From Drosophila persimilis (lineage: Eukaryota; Arthropoda; Insecta; Diptera; Drosophilidae), in contig NW_020825352.1 in assembly GCF_003286085.1 (NCBI RefSeq), positions 124,001 to 188,000 of the forward strand: 64,000 nucleotides of DNA, written 5' to 3'. A program made the position numbers and the translations under genes. Of the stretch, positions 28,712-39,888 are shown one piece after another. The first letter of the stretch is position 1. Every line of letters starts with the position of its first letter. The notes beneath the pieces were generated by a model. That model made no database searches, had not been told where the DNA came from, and worked only from the letters and a program-made list of their open reading frames with translations.

Positions 28712-29128
28712 GTCATTATCTATGACTCTGCGTTTTTAGTTTTCTCGAATGTGCAATATTGTGGATGCAACAGATTTTCGTCCTTTGTGTGGGCGGAAGG
28801 GGGTGGGGCGAAATTTTGAGATATACGTTTTATAGTGAGATCTAACAGGAGTACGGACACTAAATTTGGTTACTCTAGCCTTAATACTCTCTGAGATTAG
28901 TGAATATCCCCAGATTTGCATCCTTTGCGGGGGCGGAAGGGGGTGTGGCGAAATTTTGAAATAAACTCGTCTCGGTCTGATATATTAGGAGTGTGGATAC
29001 CAAATTTGGTTGCTCTAGCTTTTATAGTCTCTGAGATCTAGGCGCTAATGTTTTACTCTAAGCAAAGCCGCCTATGCTACGTGTGTGTTAGAGAGAGACA
29101 GGGCGAGAAAAAATGAAATTGTTTTCTT
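28712..29128 (+). mobile_element. DINE-1/mini-me (Helentron-type) element, unit 1, middle part
   Basis: It matches the DINE at 35471-36545 from its GTCATTATCTATGA motif onward, with repeated 'GGGGGCGGAAGGGGGTG' blocks. It is interrupted at 29128 by the mdg1/412-type element and resumes at 39889. Its closest match in the window is 43540-43850 (unit 2). Confidence 0.75.
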
Positions 29129-29612
29129 TGTAGTATGCTCATATTAAAACAAAGGAAAGTAAAGTATTCATTATTTCGAATACCCACTGTACCGACGGTA
29201 CTTAAAGAATACACACTGTAACACTTTGTTTCAGTGTTTACGTAACAATAAAGTCCCAGACATTCTGGGTGATCGTATTACGATTCACTCAAGAATGCCT
29301 CGAGCGACCCAAGTGCAGCGTCAGCATGTTCCCATGACTTGACGGCACTAATATACATGCATACACACATATATCTTCCCTCGCGCTCTCGCTGCCAACA
29401 GCGCTGAGCATATACATATTAACATATAAGAGATAAGAACACATAGTTCTGCCGCTCCGCTGCCGGCGTCACTGGCAGCGCAGCTCCGCGGCTTTTGGCT
29501 TACAAAAGCCCAAACCACAATTGTAAAATACAGAAGAGAAATCACAATAAAACAGATCGGAGGGTTGAGCCCCAACGATCCAACAAAAAGGATTTGAACA
29601 TTTCATTTTACA
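29129..29612 (+). repeat. First LTR of the tandem mdg1/412-type element (484 bp)
   Basis: It begins TGTAGTATGCTC and ends TTTTACA directly before the primer site. It holds a palindromic ACCGACGGT block and a GC-rich GCCGCTCCGCTGCCGGCG segment. Confidence 0.9.
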
Positions 29613-29630
29613 TGGCGACCGTGACAGGAC
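29613..29630 (+). other. Primer-binding site (tRNA-Arg type, as in 412/mdg1)
   Basis: TGGCGACCGTGACAGGA follows the LTR without a gap. This primer type is known for 412 and mdg1. It is repeated at 34104 after the middle LTR. Confidence 0.75.
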
Positions 29631-31530
29631 TCGATATGTCCTACGCGATGGATCAATCTAAGGATTGAGAAAAAAAAAAAGAGAGAAATTTTTTCAAAAA
29701 AAGTGTTAAAATTTTGAAAGACAAAGAATGGCCGAAAAAAAAAAATATAATACTATGTGATTTTGTTTTAAAAAATCGGACCAAGTCAAAAGAAAATTGG
29801 AAAAACTATTGAAACAGTGTTGTCCCCAGTGCCAGTGCCAAGAAAAAAAAAAAAAAAACCCAGCAGAAAGCCAAACCAGCCGTTTCGCCAGACCCATGCA
29901 CGACTGCCGACGATATTACGCACAAACCCATGTTGCTTTATAATTTATACCCTTAAATTTGGCGGCTACAATGCGGCCAGGAATATATAATACCCAAGGA
30001 GATTTAACAGCCCGCGCTACAAAGAGCGTACACGCAATATAAAAACCTGTGCGAAGACCAGCACCGGCCCCACCAGACCCAGCAAGTACCAATAATATAA
30101 GTGCGAGTGGCATTGGACCGCCCCTTGCACCGTCGATGGACCAACAGGCCAATAATATAAGTGCGAGTGGCATAGGACCGCCCCTTGCACCGTCGATGGA
30201 CCAACAGATTCTGCTCCTACCGAGCAAAGGGATGCACTCAGCCTACAAGAGGCTTTAAAAGTGTACCCAAACGATGGACCTCGCCCACTCACAATAGCTG
30301 AGTACCGGGCACGACAAAAAAAGAGACACCAACCCCCCCCCCACCAACAAAGGATCAACTTCGCACTGGTGCGAAGTAACGCAATTGAGCTGCAGAAATG
30401 CCATGCCTCATATTGCCAATAATTATAATTTTCTATCTCGAGTTGAAGCACCCTCAAAGTGCAACTTGAAAATACTAACCTCTGTTAGGCTATTACTAAA
30501 ACCATGTGATCGATATTGAATTATATAATGAAAAACCTGTAAATCGATCACATGTCCCTTAAAATTTTTTTCTTCCTTCATTTTGATCAAATATATATAT
30601 AAAAAAAAAATTATATTGATGAAATTTTAAAGAGAAAAAAAAAAGGAAGAGTATATAGATATGTGTGTCCATGAGAAAAAAAAAAATTTTTTAGTAATTT
30701 TTTTTATTATTGAAAAGAATAAATGAATAGCAAATAATTAAAAAAAAAAAAAATTTAGATAGAGTTTAAAAACGAACATAGAGGACTTGGCAATGACAAA
30801 GGAGGAATATCAGACCAAAGTATATCAATGAAAAAAAAAAAAACAAAAAAAAAGAATACATAAAAAAAAAATACACTAAAACAAAAAAAAAAAGGAAGAC
30901 TAACCTAAATGTGACCTAGTAGATAATGTATCAGGACAACTGCAAAAACTCTGAAAAAAAATCGTAAAAAAAAAAAATATAAAAACTTCAAAATGCATTG
31001 GTGTGTGTGTCCCGTTCGTGTAATCGCCGACGCGCCAGGTCCCTACCTCAGCCCCGTGCCACACGGAACCGCCTCCTCTCCGTCCCCGACCCAGCCATCA
31101 GTGGGTAGACGGGCATCGGTAGCACCAGCTCCGGGTCAGGCCAAGGCCGACTTCCAACACGGCCAATGGCCAATGTACAATACGGTCCATCAGTCCATCA
31201 GATGGTAAAGCACAAGTAAAGCCCCCTCGTCGCCCTCCGCCCTAAGGGGCTTGCGCGCTGAGAACGGCCGGCGGTGGCACTGCGGTACGGTCCGAGTCTG
31301 GCTGGACAGGATAGGCACAACCGTCTCGGACCGGACCATAATGGATGAGGTGCGTCCACAAAAATAACCATAGAGATGTTTAAGGCAAATTCTAAATGAA
31401 CAAAAGTATAAACCAAAAACAATTGTAACGAGAAACAAACGAATTCAAAAATATGAGCAATATGAGCAACAACCCCTATAAAGGCAAAGAGCAAAAAATA
31501 TCCAGTCCCACATGATGCGGACAGCGCTAG
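29631..31530 (+). other. Leader plus rearranged region without gag/protease/RT (body 1)
   Basis: About 1.9 kb has no long ORF. It is A-rich, with many A runs (30590-30975). It contains two 60-bp tandem units (30089-30207), in which a short frame (30049-30258) repeats a peptide around SGIGPPLAPSMDQQ. This may be a remnant of the gag start. A GC-rich block (30993-31340) carries a 71-codon frame of unknown origin. The body then jumps straight into the RT thumb/RNase H part of pol, so several kb of gag-protease-RT are missing. Confidence 0.5.
30089..30207 (+). repeat. 60-bp tandem duplication (two units)
   Basis: The unit CCAATAATATAAGTGCGAGT...GGACCAACAG occurs twice with one or two differences. 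The same pair is in body 2 (34580-34700), so it predates the tandem arrangement. Confidence 0.8.
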
Positions 31531-31674
31531 ACGATTTATTGCATTTATTATAGACGTTTTATTAAAAACTTCGCCGACTATTCCCGGCACATAACTAGAT
31601 TATGTAAAAAGAATGTCCCCTTTGAGTGGTCAACTGAATGTCAAAATGCATTCCAATATTTAAAAGATAAACTT

Positions 31675-33591
31675 ATGGAACCCACTCTGATACAGTACTC
31701 AGATTTTCAGAAAGAATTTTGCATAATCACCGATGCTAGTAAACAAGCATGTGGAGCGGTTTTAACTCAAAACCATAACGGACTCCAACTCCCATTAGCA
31801 TATGCATCACGTTCATTCACAAAAGGTGAAAGTAACAAAAGTACTACAGAACAGGAATTAGCAGCAATTCATTGGGCAATTACCCATTTTCGACCATATA
31901 TCTATGGTAAACACTTTACAGTAAAAACGGATCACAGACCACTAACATACCTATTTTCAATGGTCAATCCTAGCTCAAAACTCACACGCATGCGGCTCGA
32001 ATTAGAAGAATACGACTTTACAGTCGAGTATCTAAAGGGTAAAGATAATCATGTAGCAGATGCGTTATCAAGAATAACCATCACAGACCTGAAAAACATA
32101 CAAAAAACAAATAAAGTCCTGAAAGTCACTACCAGGCAACAGAGTAGACAGAAATCCTGCGCAGGAAAAGAAAAAATAGAATTGCCTAGGCAATCTCTAA
32201 CAAAAGCTTCAAAGCCCAATGTATATGAAGTCATCAACAATGACGAAGTACGTAAAGTAGTGACCTTGCATGTAAATAATAATTTATGTTTTTTCAAACA
32301 TGGAAAAAAAATTACTGCAAGATATGATGTTAGCGATTTGTATACTAATGGAATCCTTGACTTAGGTCAGTTTTTCCAAAGGCTTGAAACGCAAGCCGGT
32401 AAACAAAAAATCAGCCAACTCAAAGTGGCACCGTGGGAAAATATCTTTGAATACATTTCAATAGATAATTTTAAAAATATGGGCAATAAAATATTACGAA
32501 CAATAAGAGTAGCGCTACTCAACCCGGTGACCCTAATTAAAAATGAAAAAGAAAAAGAAGCAATACTGTCTACATTACATGATGATCCCATACAAGGAGG
32601 ACATACAGGCATAACAAAAACCTTGGCCAAGGTCAAAAGACATTATTTTTGGAAAGGTATGACTAAAGAAATAACCAATTACATACGAAAATGTCCAAAA
32701 TGCCAAAAAGCTAAAATAACCAAGCACACAATAACTCCATTGACTATTACAGAAACACCATACATGGCTTTTGATAGGGTAATAGTGGATACGATCGGTC
32801 CACTTCCTAAATCAGAACAAGGAAATGAATATGCAGTCACCTTAATATGTGACCTGACAAAATACCTTGTTGCCATACCTATTAGAAACAAAAGTGCAAA
32901 TACAGTAGCTAAAGCTATTTTTGAAAATTGTATTCTAAAGTACGGTCCAATGAAGACGTTCATTACGGACATGGGAACAGAATATAAAAATTCAATAATT
33001 GAAGACTTATGTAAAAATCTAAACATCAAAAACATAACTTCTACTGCACATCATCACCAGACTGTAGGAACCGTGGAGCGAAGCCACAGAACATTTAACG
33101 AGTTCATACGCTCATACATCTCAGCTGACAAATCAGATTGGGATGTATGGCTGCAATACTTCGTATATTGTTTTAATACAACCCCCTCTATGGCACATGA
33201 TTATTGTCCATATGAGCTAGTTTTCGGTAAGACTTCAAACTTACCAGTTCAATTTAATACTATAGATAGAATAGCACCTCTATATAACATAGATGATTAC
33301 TCTAAAGAGAGTAAATATAGATTAGAAATAGCATATAAACGAGCAAGGATTATGCTCGAGGAGCATAAAATTAAAAATAAACAGCTCTATGACTTAAAGT
33401 TAAAAGATTTAAATTTAGCTGTAGGAGATAAAGTTTTATTGAAAAATGAAACAGGACATAAGCTAGATTTTAAATATATAGGACCATATAGAGTAGAAAG
33501 TATCGGAGAAAGAGATAACGTCATAATCTCCGATAATAAAAACAAAACTCAGAAAGTACATAAGGATAGGTTAAAGATTTGCAATTATTAA
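31675..33591 (+). CDS. pol: Truncated Pol: RNase H and integrase (638 aa), body 1
   Basis: The frame is open from about 31531 (RT thumb, YYRRFIKNF-like). The first Met is at 31675. RNase H starts at CIITDAS near residue 15 and includes the TDHRPL motif near 86. The integrase has an HHCC region (about 300-343, H...H...CPKC) and catalytic D (IVDTIGP, about 366), D (ITDMGTEY, about 428) and E (GTVERSH, about 464), followed by a GPY/F-like module (KYIGPYRVES). All visible catalytic residues are intact, although gag, protease and RT are gone. Four or so amino acids differ from body 2. It cannot be autonomous. Confidence 0.85.
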   Translation: MEPTLIQYSDFQKEFCIITDASKQACGAVLTQNHNGLQLPLAYASRSFTKGESNKSTTEQELAAIHWAITHFRPYIYGKHFTVKTDHRPLTYLFSMVNPSSKLTRMRLELEEYDFTVEYLKGKDNHVADALSRITITDLKNIQKTNKVLKVTTRQQSRQKSCAGKEKIELPRQSLTKASKPNVYEVINNDEVRKVVTLHVNNNLCFFKHGKKITARYDVSDLYTNGILDLGQFFQRLETQAGKQKISQLKVAPWENIFEYISIDNFKNMGNKILRTIRVALLNPVTLIKNEKEKEAILSTLHDDPIQGGHTGITKTLAKVKRHYFWKGMTKEITNYIRKCPKCQKAKITKHTITPLTITETPYMAFDRVIVDTIGPLPKSEQGNEYAVTLICDLTKYLVAIPIRNKSANTVAKAIFENCILKYGPMKTFITDMGTEYKNSIIEDLCKNLNIKNITSTAHHHQTVGTVERSHRTFNEFIRSYISADKSDWDVWLQYFVYCFNTTPSMAHDYCPYELVFGKTSNLPVQFNTIDRIAPLYNIDDYSKESKYRLEIAYKRARIMLEEHKIKNKQLYDLKLKDLNLAVGDKVLLKNETGHKLDFKYIGPYRVESIGERDNVIISDNKNKTQKVHKDRLKICNY

Positions 33592-33836
33592 TAATTTTTT
33601 AGTATGGCCATACATAAATATAAACCATAAAAATATACTATTCCGCATTTATATTCAAATAACTTTTAAATTTTATCAATATTAATTAAAATTCAATATT
33701 CTAATAATTGACTAAAAAAGAAAAAAATATATATATAAATTGTCTTTTTAAGAATACATAACTCGTATACATATATAGTAAAAGCTAAAAATAAAATAAC
33801 TTCATTATATTACGTTATTTTTCAAAAGGAGGGAGA
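33592..33836 (+). other. 3' non-coding region and polypurine tract, body 1
   Basis: AT-rich sequence ends with AAAAGGAGGGAGA just before the middle LTR, a normal polypurine tract for plus-strand priming. It is the same in body 2 at 39393-39405. Confidence 0.75.
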
Positions 33837-34103
33837 TGTAGTATGCTCATATTAAAGTAAAGTAAAGTATTCATTATTTCGAATACCAACAGCGCTGAGC
33901 ATATACATATTAACATATAAGAGATAAGAACACATAGTTCTGCCGCTCCGCTGCCGGCGTCACTGGCAGCGCAGCTCCGCGGCTTTTGGCTTACAAAAGC
34001 CCAAACCACAATTGTAAAATACAGAAGAGAAATCACAATAAAACAGATCGGAGGGTTGAGCCCCAACGATCCAACAAAAAGGATTTGAACATTTCATTTT
34101 ACA
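33837..34103 (+). repeat. Middle LTR with 217-bp internal deletion (267 bp)
   Basis: It is the same as the first LTR except that everything between GAATACC and AACAGCGCTG is missing. The deletion ends share CC, compatible with a microhomology-mediated loss after the tandem formed. The primer site follows at 34104. Confidence 0.88.
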
Positions 34104-35470
34104 TGGCGACCGTGACAGGACTCGATATGTCCTACGCGATGGATCAATCTAAGGATTGAGAAAAAAAAAAAGAGAGAAATTTTTTCAAAAAAAGTGTTAA
34201 AATTTTGAAAGACAAAGAATGGCCGAAAAAAAAAAAATATAATACTATGTGATTTTGTTTTAAAAAATCGGACCAAGTCAAAAGAAAATTGGAAAAACTA
34301 TTGAAACAGTGTTGTCCCCAGTGCCAGTGCCAAGAAAAAAAAAAAAAAAAACCCAGCAGAAAGCCAAACCAGCCGTTTCGCCAGACCCATGCACGACTGC
34401 CGACGATATTACGCACAAACCCATGTTGCTTTATAATTTATACCCTTAAATTTGGCGGCTACAATGCGGCCAGGAATATATAATACCCAAGGAGATTTAA
34501 CAGCCCGCGCTACAAAGAGCGTACACGCAATATAAAAACCTGTGCGAAGACCAGCACCGGCCCCACCAGACCCAGCAAGTACCAATAATATAAGTGCGAG
34601 TGGCATTGGACCGCCCCTTGCACCGTCGATGGACCAACAGGCCAATAATATAAGTGCGAGTGGCATAGGACCGCCCCTTGCACCGTCGATGGACCAACAG
34701 ATTCTGCTCCTACCGAGCAAAGGGATGCACTCAGCCTACAAGAGGCTTTAAAAGTGTACCCAAACGATGGACCTCGCCCACTCACAATAGCTGAGTACCG
34801 GGCACGACAAAAAAAGGGAGACACCAACCAACCCCCACCAACAAAGGATCAACTTCGCACTGGTGCGAAGTAACGCAATTGAGCTGCAGAAATGCCATGC
34901 CTCATATTGCCAATAATTATAATTTTCTATCTCGAGTTGAAGCACCCTCAAAGTGCAACTTGAAAATACTAACCTCTGTTAGGCTATTACTAAAACCATG
35001 TGATCGATATTGAATTATATAATGAAAAACCTGTAAATCGATCACATGTCCCTTAACATTTTTTTCTTCCTTCATTTTGATCAAATATATATATAAAAAA
35101 AAATTTATATTGATGAAATTTTAAAGAGAAAAAAAAAAAGGAAGGGTATATAGATATGTGTGTCCATGAGAAAAAAAAAAATTTTTTAGTAATTTTTTTT
35201 ATTATTGAAAAGAATAAATGAATAGCAAATAATTAAAAAAAAAAAAATTTAGATAGAGTTTAAAAACGAACATAGAGGACTTGGCAATGACAAAGGAGGA
35301 ATATCAGACCAAAGTATATCAATGAAAAAAAAAAAAAACAAAAAAAAAGAATACATAAAAAAAAAAATACACTAAAAAAAAAAAAAAAGGAAGACTAACC
35401 TAAATGTGACCTAGTAGATAATGTATCAGGACAACTGCAAAAACTCTGAAAAAAAATCGTAAAAAAAAAC
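34104..35470 (+). other. Leader and A-rich region of body 2
   Basis: It is almost identical to 29613-30973, including the 60-bp duplication and A runs, differing mainly in A-run lengths and a few bases near 34815-34850. It is interrupted at about 35470 by a DINE element and resumes at about 36546. Confidence 0.7.
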
Positions 35471-36545
35471 GAGGGGGAACGTTGTGAGTTGCTGCGGACA
35501 CCGCAACTCTAAGGTTATACCCGATACTAAGTCAGTATGGCTCTCCTCCGGCAGACGCCGCTAATATTTAACGACACGACAAAGAGTGCGTGCGAGAGAG
35601 ACAGAAAATCAGTCTGAGCGTGACGTCGGGCGCTGCGTAGCCAATGCAAATTGATTTGTTCCTTTTGGCTAAAAAAATGGTCTGATCTGATCCAGATTCA
35701 GCAATCTAATAGATATGGTCATTATCTATGATTCTGCGTTTTTAGTTTTCTCAAATCTGCAATATTGTGGATGCAACAGATTTTCGTCCTTTGTGTGGGC
35801 GGATGGGGGTGGGGCGAAATTCTGAGATATACGTTTTATAGTGACATTTTAAAGGAGTGTGTGTACCAAATTTGGTTACTCTAGCCTTAATAGTCTCTGA
35901 GATTTGTGGTTGCCTCAGATTTTCGTCCTTTGCGGGGGCGGAAGGGGGTGTGGCGAAATTTGGACACGCTCTGGTTTGCTCTGGCTTTTATAGGTTCTGA
36001 GATCCTTGAACTCATATTTTGCAATTGGCAAAACCGACCATGAAACCTGTGTGTTAGAGTGAGACAGAGCGAGAAAGAGTGAAATTGTTTTCGTGATTCT
36101 GGCTGTAATAATTATACGATCTGGTTCAGATTTTGCACTCTAGAAGATATAGTCATCTTGTACGATTCTGCGTTTTTAGTTTTCTCGTATCGTCGAAATT
36201 GTGGATGCCACAGATTTTCGCCCTTTGTGGGGGCGGAAGTGGGCGGGGCAAAGTTTTGAAATATTTTTGGAGCAGTGACATATCACAGAAGTCTGGATCC
36301 AAAACATCGTTGCTCTAGCTCTTATAGTCTTTGAGCATTAGGCGCTGAAGGGGACGGACAGACGGACAGACGGACAGACGGACGGACGGACAGACAGACA
36401 GGGCTCAATCGACTCGGCTATTGATGCTGATCAAGAATATATATACTTTATAGGGTCGGAAACGATTCCTTCTGGACGTTACACACATCCACTTTTACCA
36501 CAAATCTAATATACCCCAATACTCATTTTGAGTATCGGGTATAAA
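35471..36545 (+). mobile_element. Complete DINE-1/mini-me (Helentron-type) element inserted in body 2
   Basis: It is about 1.07 kb. Near the 5' end are a hairpin (GAGTTGC...GCAACTC) and the subterminal repeat TTATACCCGATACT. Near the 3' end is the inverted counterpart AGTATCGGGTATA, preceded by a (GGACAGAC)n tract (36352-36403) and a short (TA)n tract. This matches the mini-me/DINE-1 layout of two microsatellite regions and subterminal inverted repeats. Body 1 shows the empty site in its A-run near 30965-30980. There is no target duplication, as expected for Helitron-type insertion. No ORF is present, so it is non-autonomous. Confidence 0.8.
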
Positions 36546-37244
36546 AATATAAAAACTTCAAAATGCATTGGTGTGTGTGTCCCGTTCGTGTAATCGCCGA
36601 CGCGCCAGGTCCCTACCTCAGCCCCGTGCCACACGGAACCGCCTCCTCTCCGTCCCCGACCCAGCCATCAGTGGGTAGACGGGCATCGGTAGCACCAGCT
36701 CCGGGTCAGGCCAAGGCCGACTTCCAACACGGCCAATGGCCAATGTACAATACGGTCCATCAGTCCATCAGATGGTAAAGCACAAGTAAAGCCCCCTCGT
36801 CGCCCTCCGCCCTAAGGGGCTTGCGCGCTGAGAACGGCCGGCGGTGGCACTGCGGTACGGTCCGAGTCTGGCTGGACAGGATAGGCACAACCGTCTCGGA
36901 CCGGACCATAATGGATGAGGTGCGTCCACAAAAATAACCATAGAGATGTTTAAGGCAAATTCTAAATGAACAAAAGTATAAACCAAAAACAATTGTAACG
37001 AGAAACAAACGAATTCAAAAATATGAGCAATATGAGCAACAACCCCTATAAAGGCAAAGAGCAAAAAATATCCAGTCCCACATGATGCGGACAGCGCTAG
37101 ACGATTTATTGCATTTATTATAGACGTTTTATTAAAAACTTCGCCGACTATTCCCGGCACATAACTAGATTATGTAAAAAGAATGTCCCCTTTGAGTGGT
37201 CAACTGAATGTCAAAATGCATTCCAATATTTAAAAGATAAACTT

Positions 37245-39161
37245 ATGGAACCCACTCTGTTACAGTACCCAGATTTTCAGAAAGAATTTTGCATAATCAC
37301 CGATGCTAGTAAACAAGCATGTGGAGCGGTTTTAACTCAAAACCATAACGGACTCCAACTCCCATTAGCATATGCATCACGTTCATTCACAAAAGGTGAA
37401 AGTAACAAAAGTACTACAGAACAGGAATTAGCAGCAATTCATTGGGCAATTACCCATTTTCGACCATATATCTATGGTAAACACTTTACAGTAAAAACGG
37501 ATCACAGACCACTAACATACCTATTTTCAATGGTCAATCCTAGCTCAAAACTCACACGCATGCGGCTCGAATTAGAAGAATACGACTTTACAGTCGAGTA
37601 TCTAAAGGGTAAAGATAATCATGTAGCAGATGCGTTATCAAGAATAACCATCACAGACCTGAAAAACATACAAAAAACAAATAAAGTCCTGAAAGTCACT
37701 ACCAGGCAACAGAGTAGACAGAAATCCTGCGCAGGAAAAGAAAAAATAGAATTGCCTAGGCAATCTCTAACAAAAGCTTCAAAGCCCAACGTATATGAAG
37801 TCATCAACAATGACGAAGTACGTAAAGTAGTGACCTTGCATGTAAATAATAATTTATGTTTTTTCAAACATGGAAAAAAAATTACTGCAAGATATGATGT
37901 TAGCGATTTGTATACTAATGGAACCCTTGACTTAGGTCAGTTTTTCCAAAGGCTTGAAACGCAAGCCGGTAAACAAAAAATCAGCCAACTCAAAGTGGCA
38001 CCGTGGGAAAATATCTTTGAATACATTTCAATAGATAATTTTAAAAATATGGGCAATAAAATATTACGAACAATAAGAGTAGCGCTACTCAACCCGGTGA
38101 CCCTAATTAAAAATGAAAAAGAAAAAGAAGCAATACTGTCTACATTACATGATGATCCCATACAAGGAGGACATACAGGCATAACAAAAACCTTGGCCAA
38201 GGTCAAAAGACATTATTTTTGGAAAGGTATGACTAAAGAAATAACCAATTACATACGAAAATGTCCAAAATGCCAAAAAGCTAAAGTAACCAAGCACACA
38301 ATAACTCCATTGACTATTACAGAAACACCATACATGGCTTTTGATAGGGTAATAGTGGATACGATCGGTCCACTTCCTAAATCAGAACAAGGAAATGAAT
38401 ATGCAGTCACCTTAATATGTGACCTGACAAAATACCTTGTTGCCATACCTATTAGAAACAAAAGTGCAAATACAGTAGCTAAAGCTATTTTTGAAAATTG
38501 TATTCTAAAGTACGGTCCAATGAAGACGTTCATTACGGACATGGGAACAGAATATAAAAATTCAATAATTGAAGACTTATGTAAAAATCTAAACATCAAA
38601 AACATAACTTCTACTGCACATCATCACCAGACTGTAGGAACCGTGGAGCGAAGCCACAGAACATTTAACGAGTTCATACGCTCATACATCTCAGCTGACA
38701 AATCAGATTGGGATGTATGGCTGCAATACTTCGTATATTGTTTTAATACAACCCCCTCTATGGCACATGATTATTGTCCATATGAGCTAGTTTTCGGTAA
38801 GACTTCAAACTTACCAGTTCAATTTAATACTATAGATAGAATAGCACCTCTATATAACATAGATGATTACTCTAAAGAGAGTAAATATAGATTAGAAATA
38901 GCATATAAACGAGCAAGGATTATGCTCGAGGAGCATAAAATTAAAAATAAACAGCTCTATGACTTAAAGTTAAAAGATTTAAATTTAGCTGTAGGAGATA
39001 AAGTTTTATTGAAAAATGAAACAGGACATAAGCTAGATTTTAAATATATAGGACCATATAGAGTAGAAAGTATCGGAGAAAGAGATAACGTCATAATCTC
39101 CGATAATAAAAACAAAACTCAGAAAGTACATAAGGATAGGTTAAAGATTTGCAATTATTAA
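37245..39161 (+). CDS. pol: Truncated Pol: RNase H and integrase (638 aa), body 2
   Basis: It has the same architecture and length as the ORF at 31675-33591. Visible changes are Ile/Leu and Ser/Pro near residues 6-9, Ile/Thr in the NG-LDL motif and Ile/Val near the HHCC region. The integrase DDE residues are present. The upstream junction (36546-37244) repeats body 1, showing that the gag-RT deletion was already there before the bodies were duplicated. Confidence 0.85.
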   Translation: MEPTLLQYPDFQKEFCIITDASKQACGAVLTQNHNGLQLPLAYASRSFTKGESNKSTTEQELAAIHWAITHFRPYIYGKHFTVKTDHRPLTYLFSMVNPSSKLTRMRLELEEYDFTVEYLKGKDNHVADALSRITITDLKNIQKTNKVLKVTTRQQSRQKSCAGKEKIELPRQSLTKASKPNVYEVINNDEVRKVVTLHVNNNLCFFKHGKKITARYDVSDLYTNGTLDLGQFFQRLETQAGKQKISQLKVAPWENIFEYISIDNFKNMGNKILRTIRVALLNPVTLIKNEKEKEAILSTLHDDPIQGGHTGITKTLAKVKRHYFWKGMTKEITNYIRKCPKCQKAKVTKHTITPLTITETPYMAFDRVIVDTIGPLPKSEQGNEYAVTLICDLTKYLVAIPIRNKSANTVAKAIFENCILKYGPMKTFITDMGTEYKNSIIEDLCKNLNIKNITSTAHHHQTVGTVERSHRTFNEFIRSYISADKSDWDVWLQYFVYCFNTTPSMAHDYCPYELVFGKTSNLPVQFNTIDRIAPLYNIDDYSKESKYRLEIAYKRARIMLEEHKIKNKQLYDLKLKDLNLAVGDKVLLKNETGHKLDFKYIGPYRVESIGERDNVIISDNKNKTQKVHKDRLKICNY

Positions 39162-39405
39162 TAATTTTTTAGTATGGCCATACATAAATATAAACCATAA
39201 AAATATACTATTCCGCATTTATATTCAAATAACTTTTAAATTTTATCAATATTAATTAAAATTCAATATTCTAATAATTGACTAAAAAAGAAAAAATATA
39301 TATATAAATTGTCTTTTTAAGAATACATAACTCGTATACATATATAGTAAAAGCTAAAAATAAAATAACTTCATTATATTACGTTATTTTTCAAAAGGAG
39401 GGAGA

Positions 39406-39884
39406 TGTAGTATGCTCATATTAAAGTAAAGTAAAGTATTCATTATTTCGAATACCCACTGTACCGACGGTACTTAAAGAATACACACTGTAACACTTTG
39501 TTTCAGTGTTTACGTAACAATAAAGTCCCAGACATTCTGGGTGATCGTATTACGATTCACTCAAGAATGCCTCGAGCGACCCAAGTGCAGCGTCAGCATG
39601 TTCCCATGACTTGACGGCACTAATATACATGCATACACACATATATCTTCCCTCGCGCTCTCGCTGCCAACAGCGCTGAGCATATACATATTAACATATA
39701 AGAGATAAGAACACATAGTTCTGCCGCTCCGCTGCCGGCGTCACTGGCAGCGCAGCTCCGCGGCTTTTGGCTTACAAAAGCCCAAACCACAATTGTAAAA
39801 TACAGAAGAGAAATCACAATAAAACAGATCGGAGGGTTGAGCCCCAACGATCCAACAAAAAGGATTTGAACATTTCATTTTACA
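39406..39884 (+). repeat. Last LTR of the tandem element (479 bp)
   Basis: It is full length and matches 29129-29612 apart from a few bases (a short AAACAAAGG difference near the start). It is followed by the TCTT target copy and DINE sequence. Confidence 0.9.
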
Positions 39885-39888
39885 TCTT

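Larger units (their letters stand above)
29129..39884 (+). mobile_element. Tandem mdg1/412-type LTR element: LTR-body-LTR-body-LTR, flanked by TCTT
   Basis: Three LTRs in the same orientation (29129-29612, 33837-34103, 39406-39884) enclose two closely related bodies. The four bases before the first LTR (29125-29128) and after the last (39885-39888) are both TCTT, and the unoccupied sequence exists at 43828 in unit 2. There is no duplication at the middle LTR. The two bodies therefore come from one insertion event that later became a tandem by LTR-LTR unequal exchange, or from insertion of a tandem molecule. Both bodies lack gag, protease and most of RT. Confidence 0.85.

Noticed and set aside
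28132..28716. BEL parts at 25-28 kb and 40-43 kb as one element split by the later insertions
   Set aside because: If split by insertion, the LTRs would lie on the outside of the block. Here both LTRs face inward toward the DINE, and each has the same GTCAT flank.
30590..30975. A-rich tracts as poly(A) tails of non-LTR insertions
   Set aside because: The many short A runs are shared by both bodies of the LTR element and are not followed by target duplications. They belong to its leader region.
36352..36403. (GGACAGAC)n arrays here and at 40146, 43875 and 48241 as CRISPR-like or satellite repeats
   Set aside because: Units are contiguous without spacers and sit at the same position in every DINE copy. 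They are the internal (GTCY)n microsatellite of that element.
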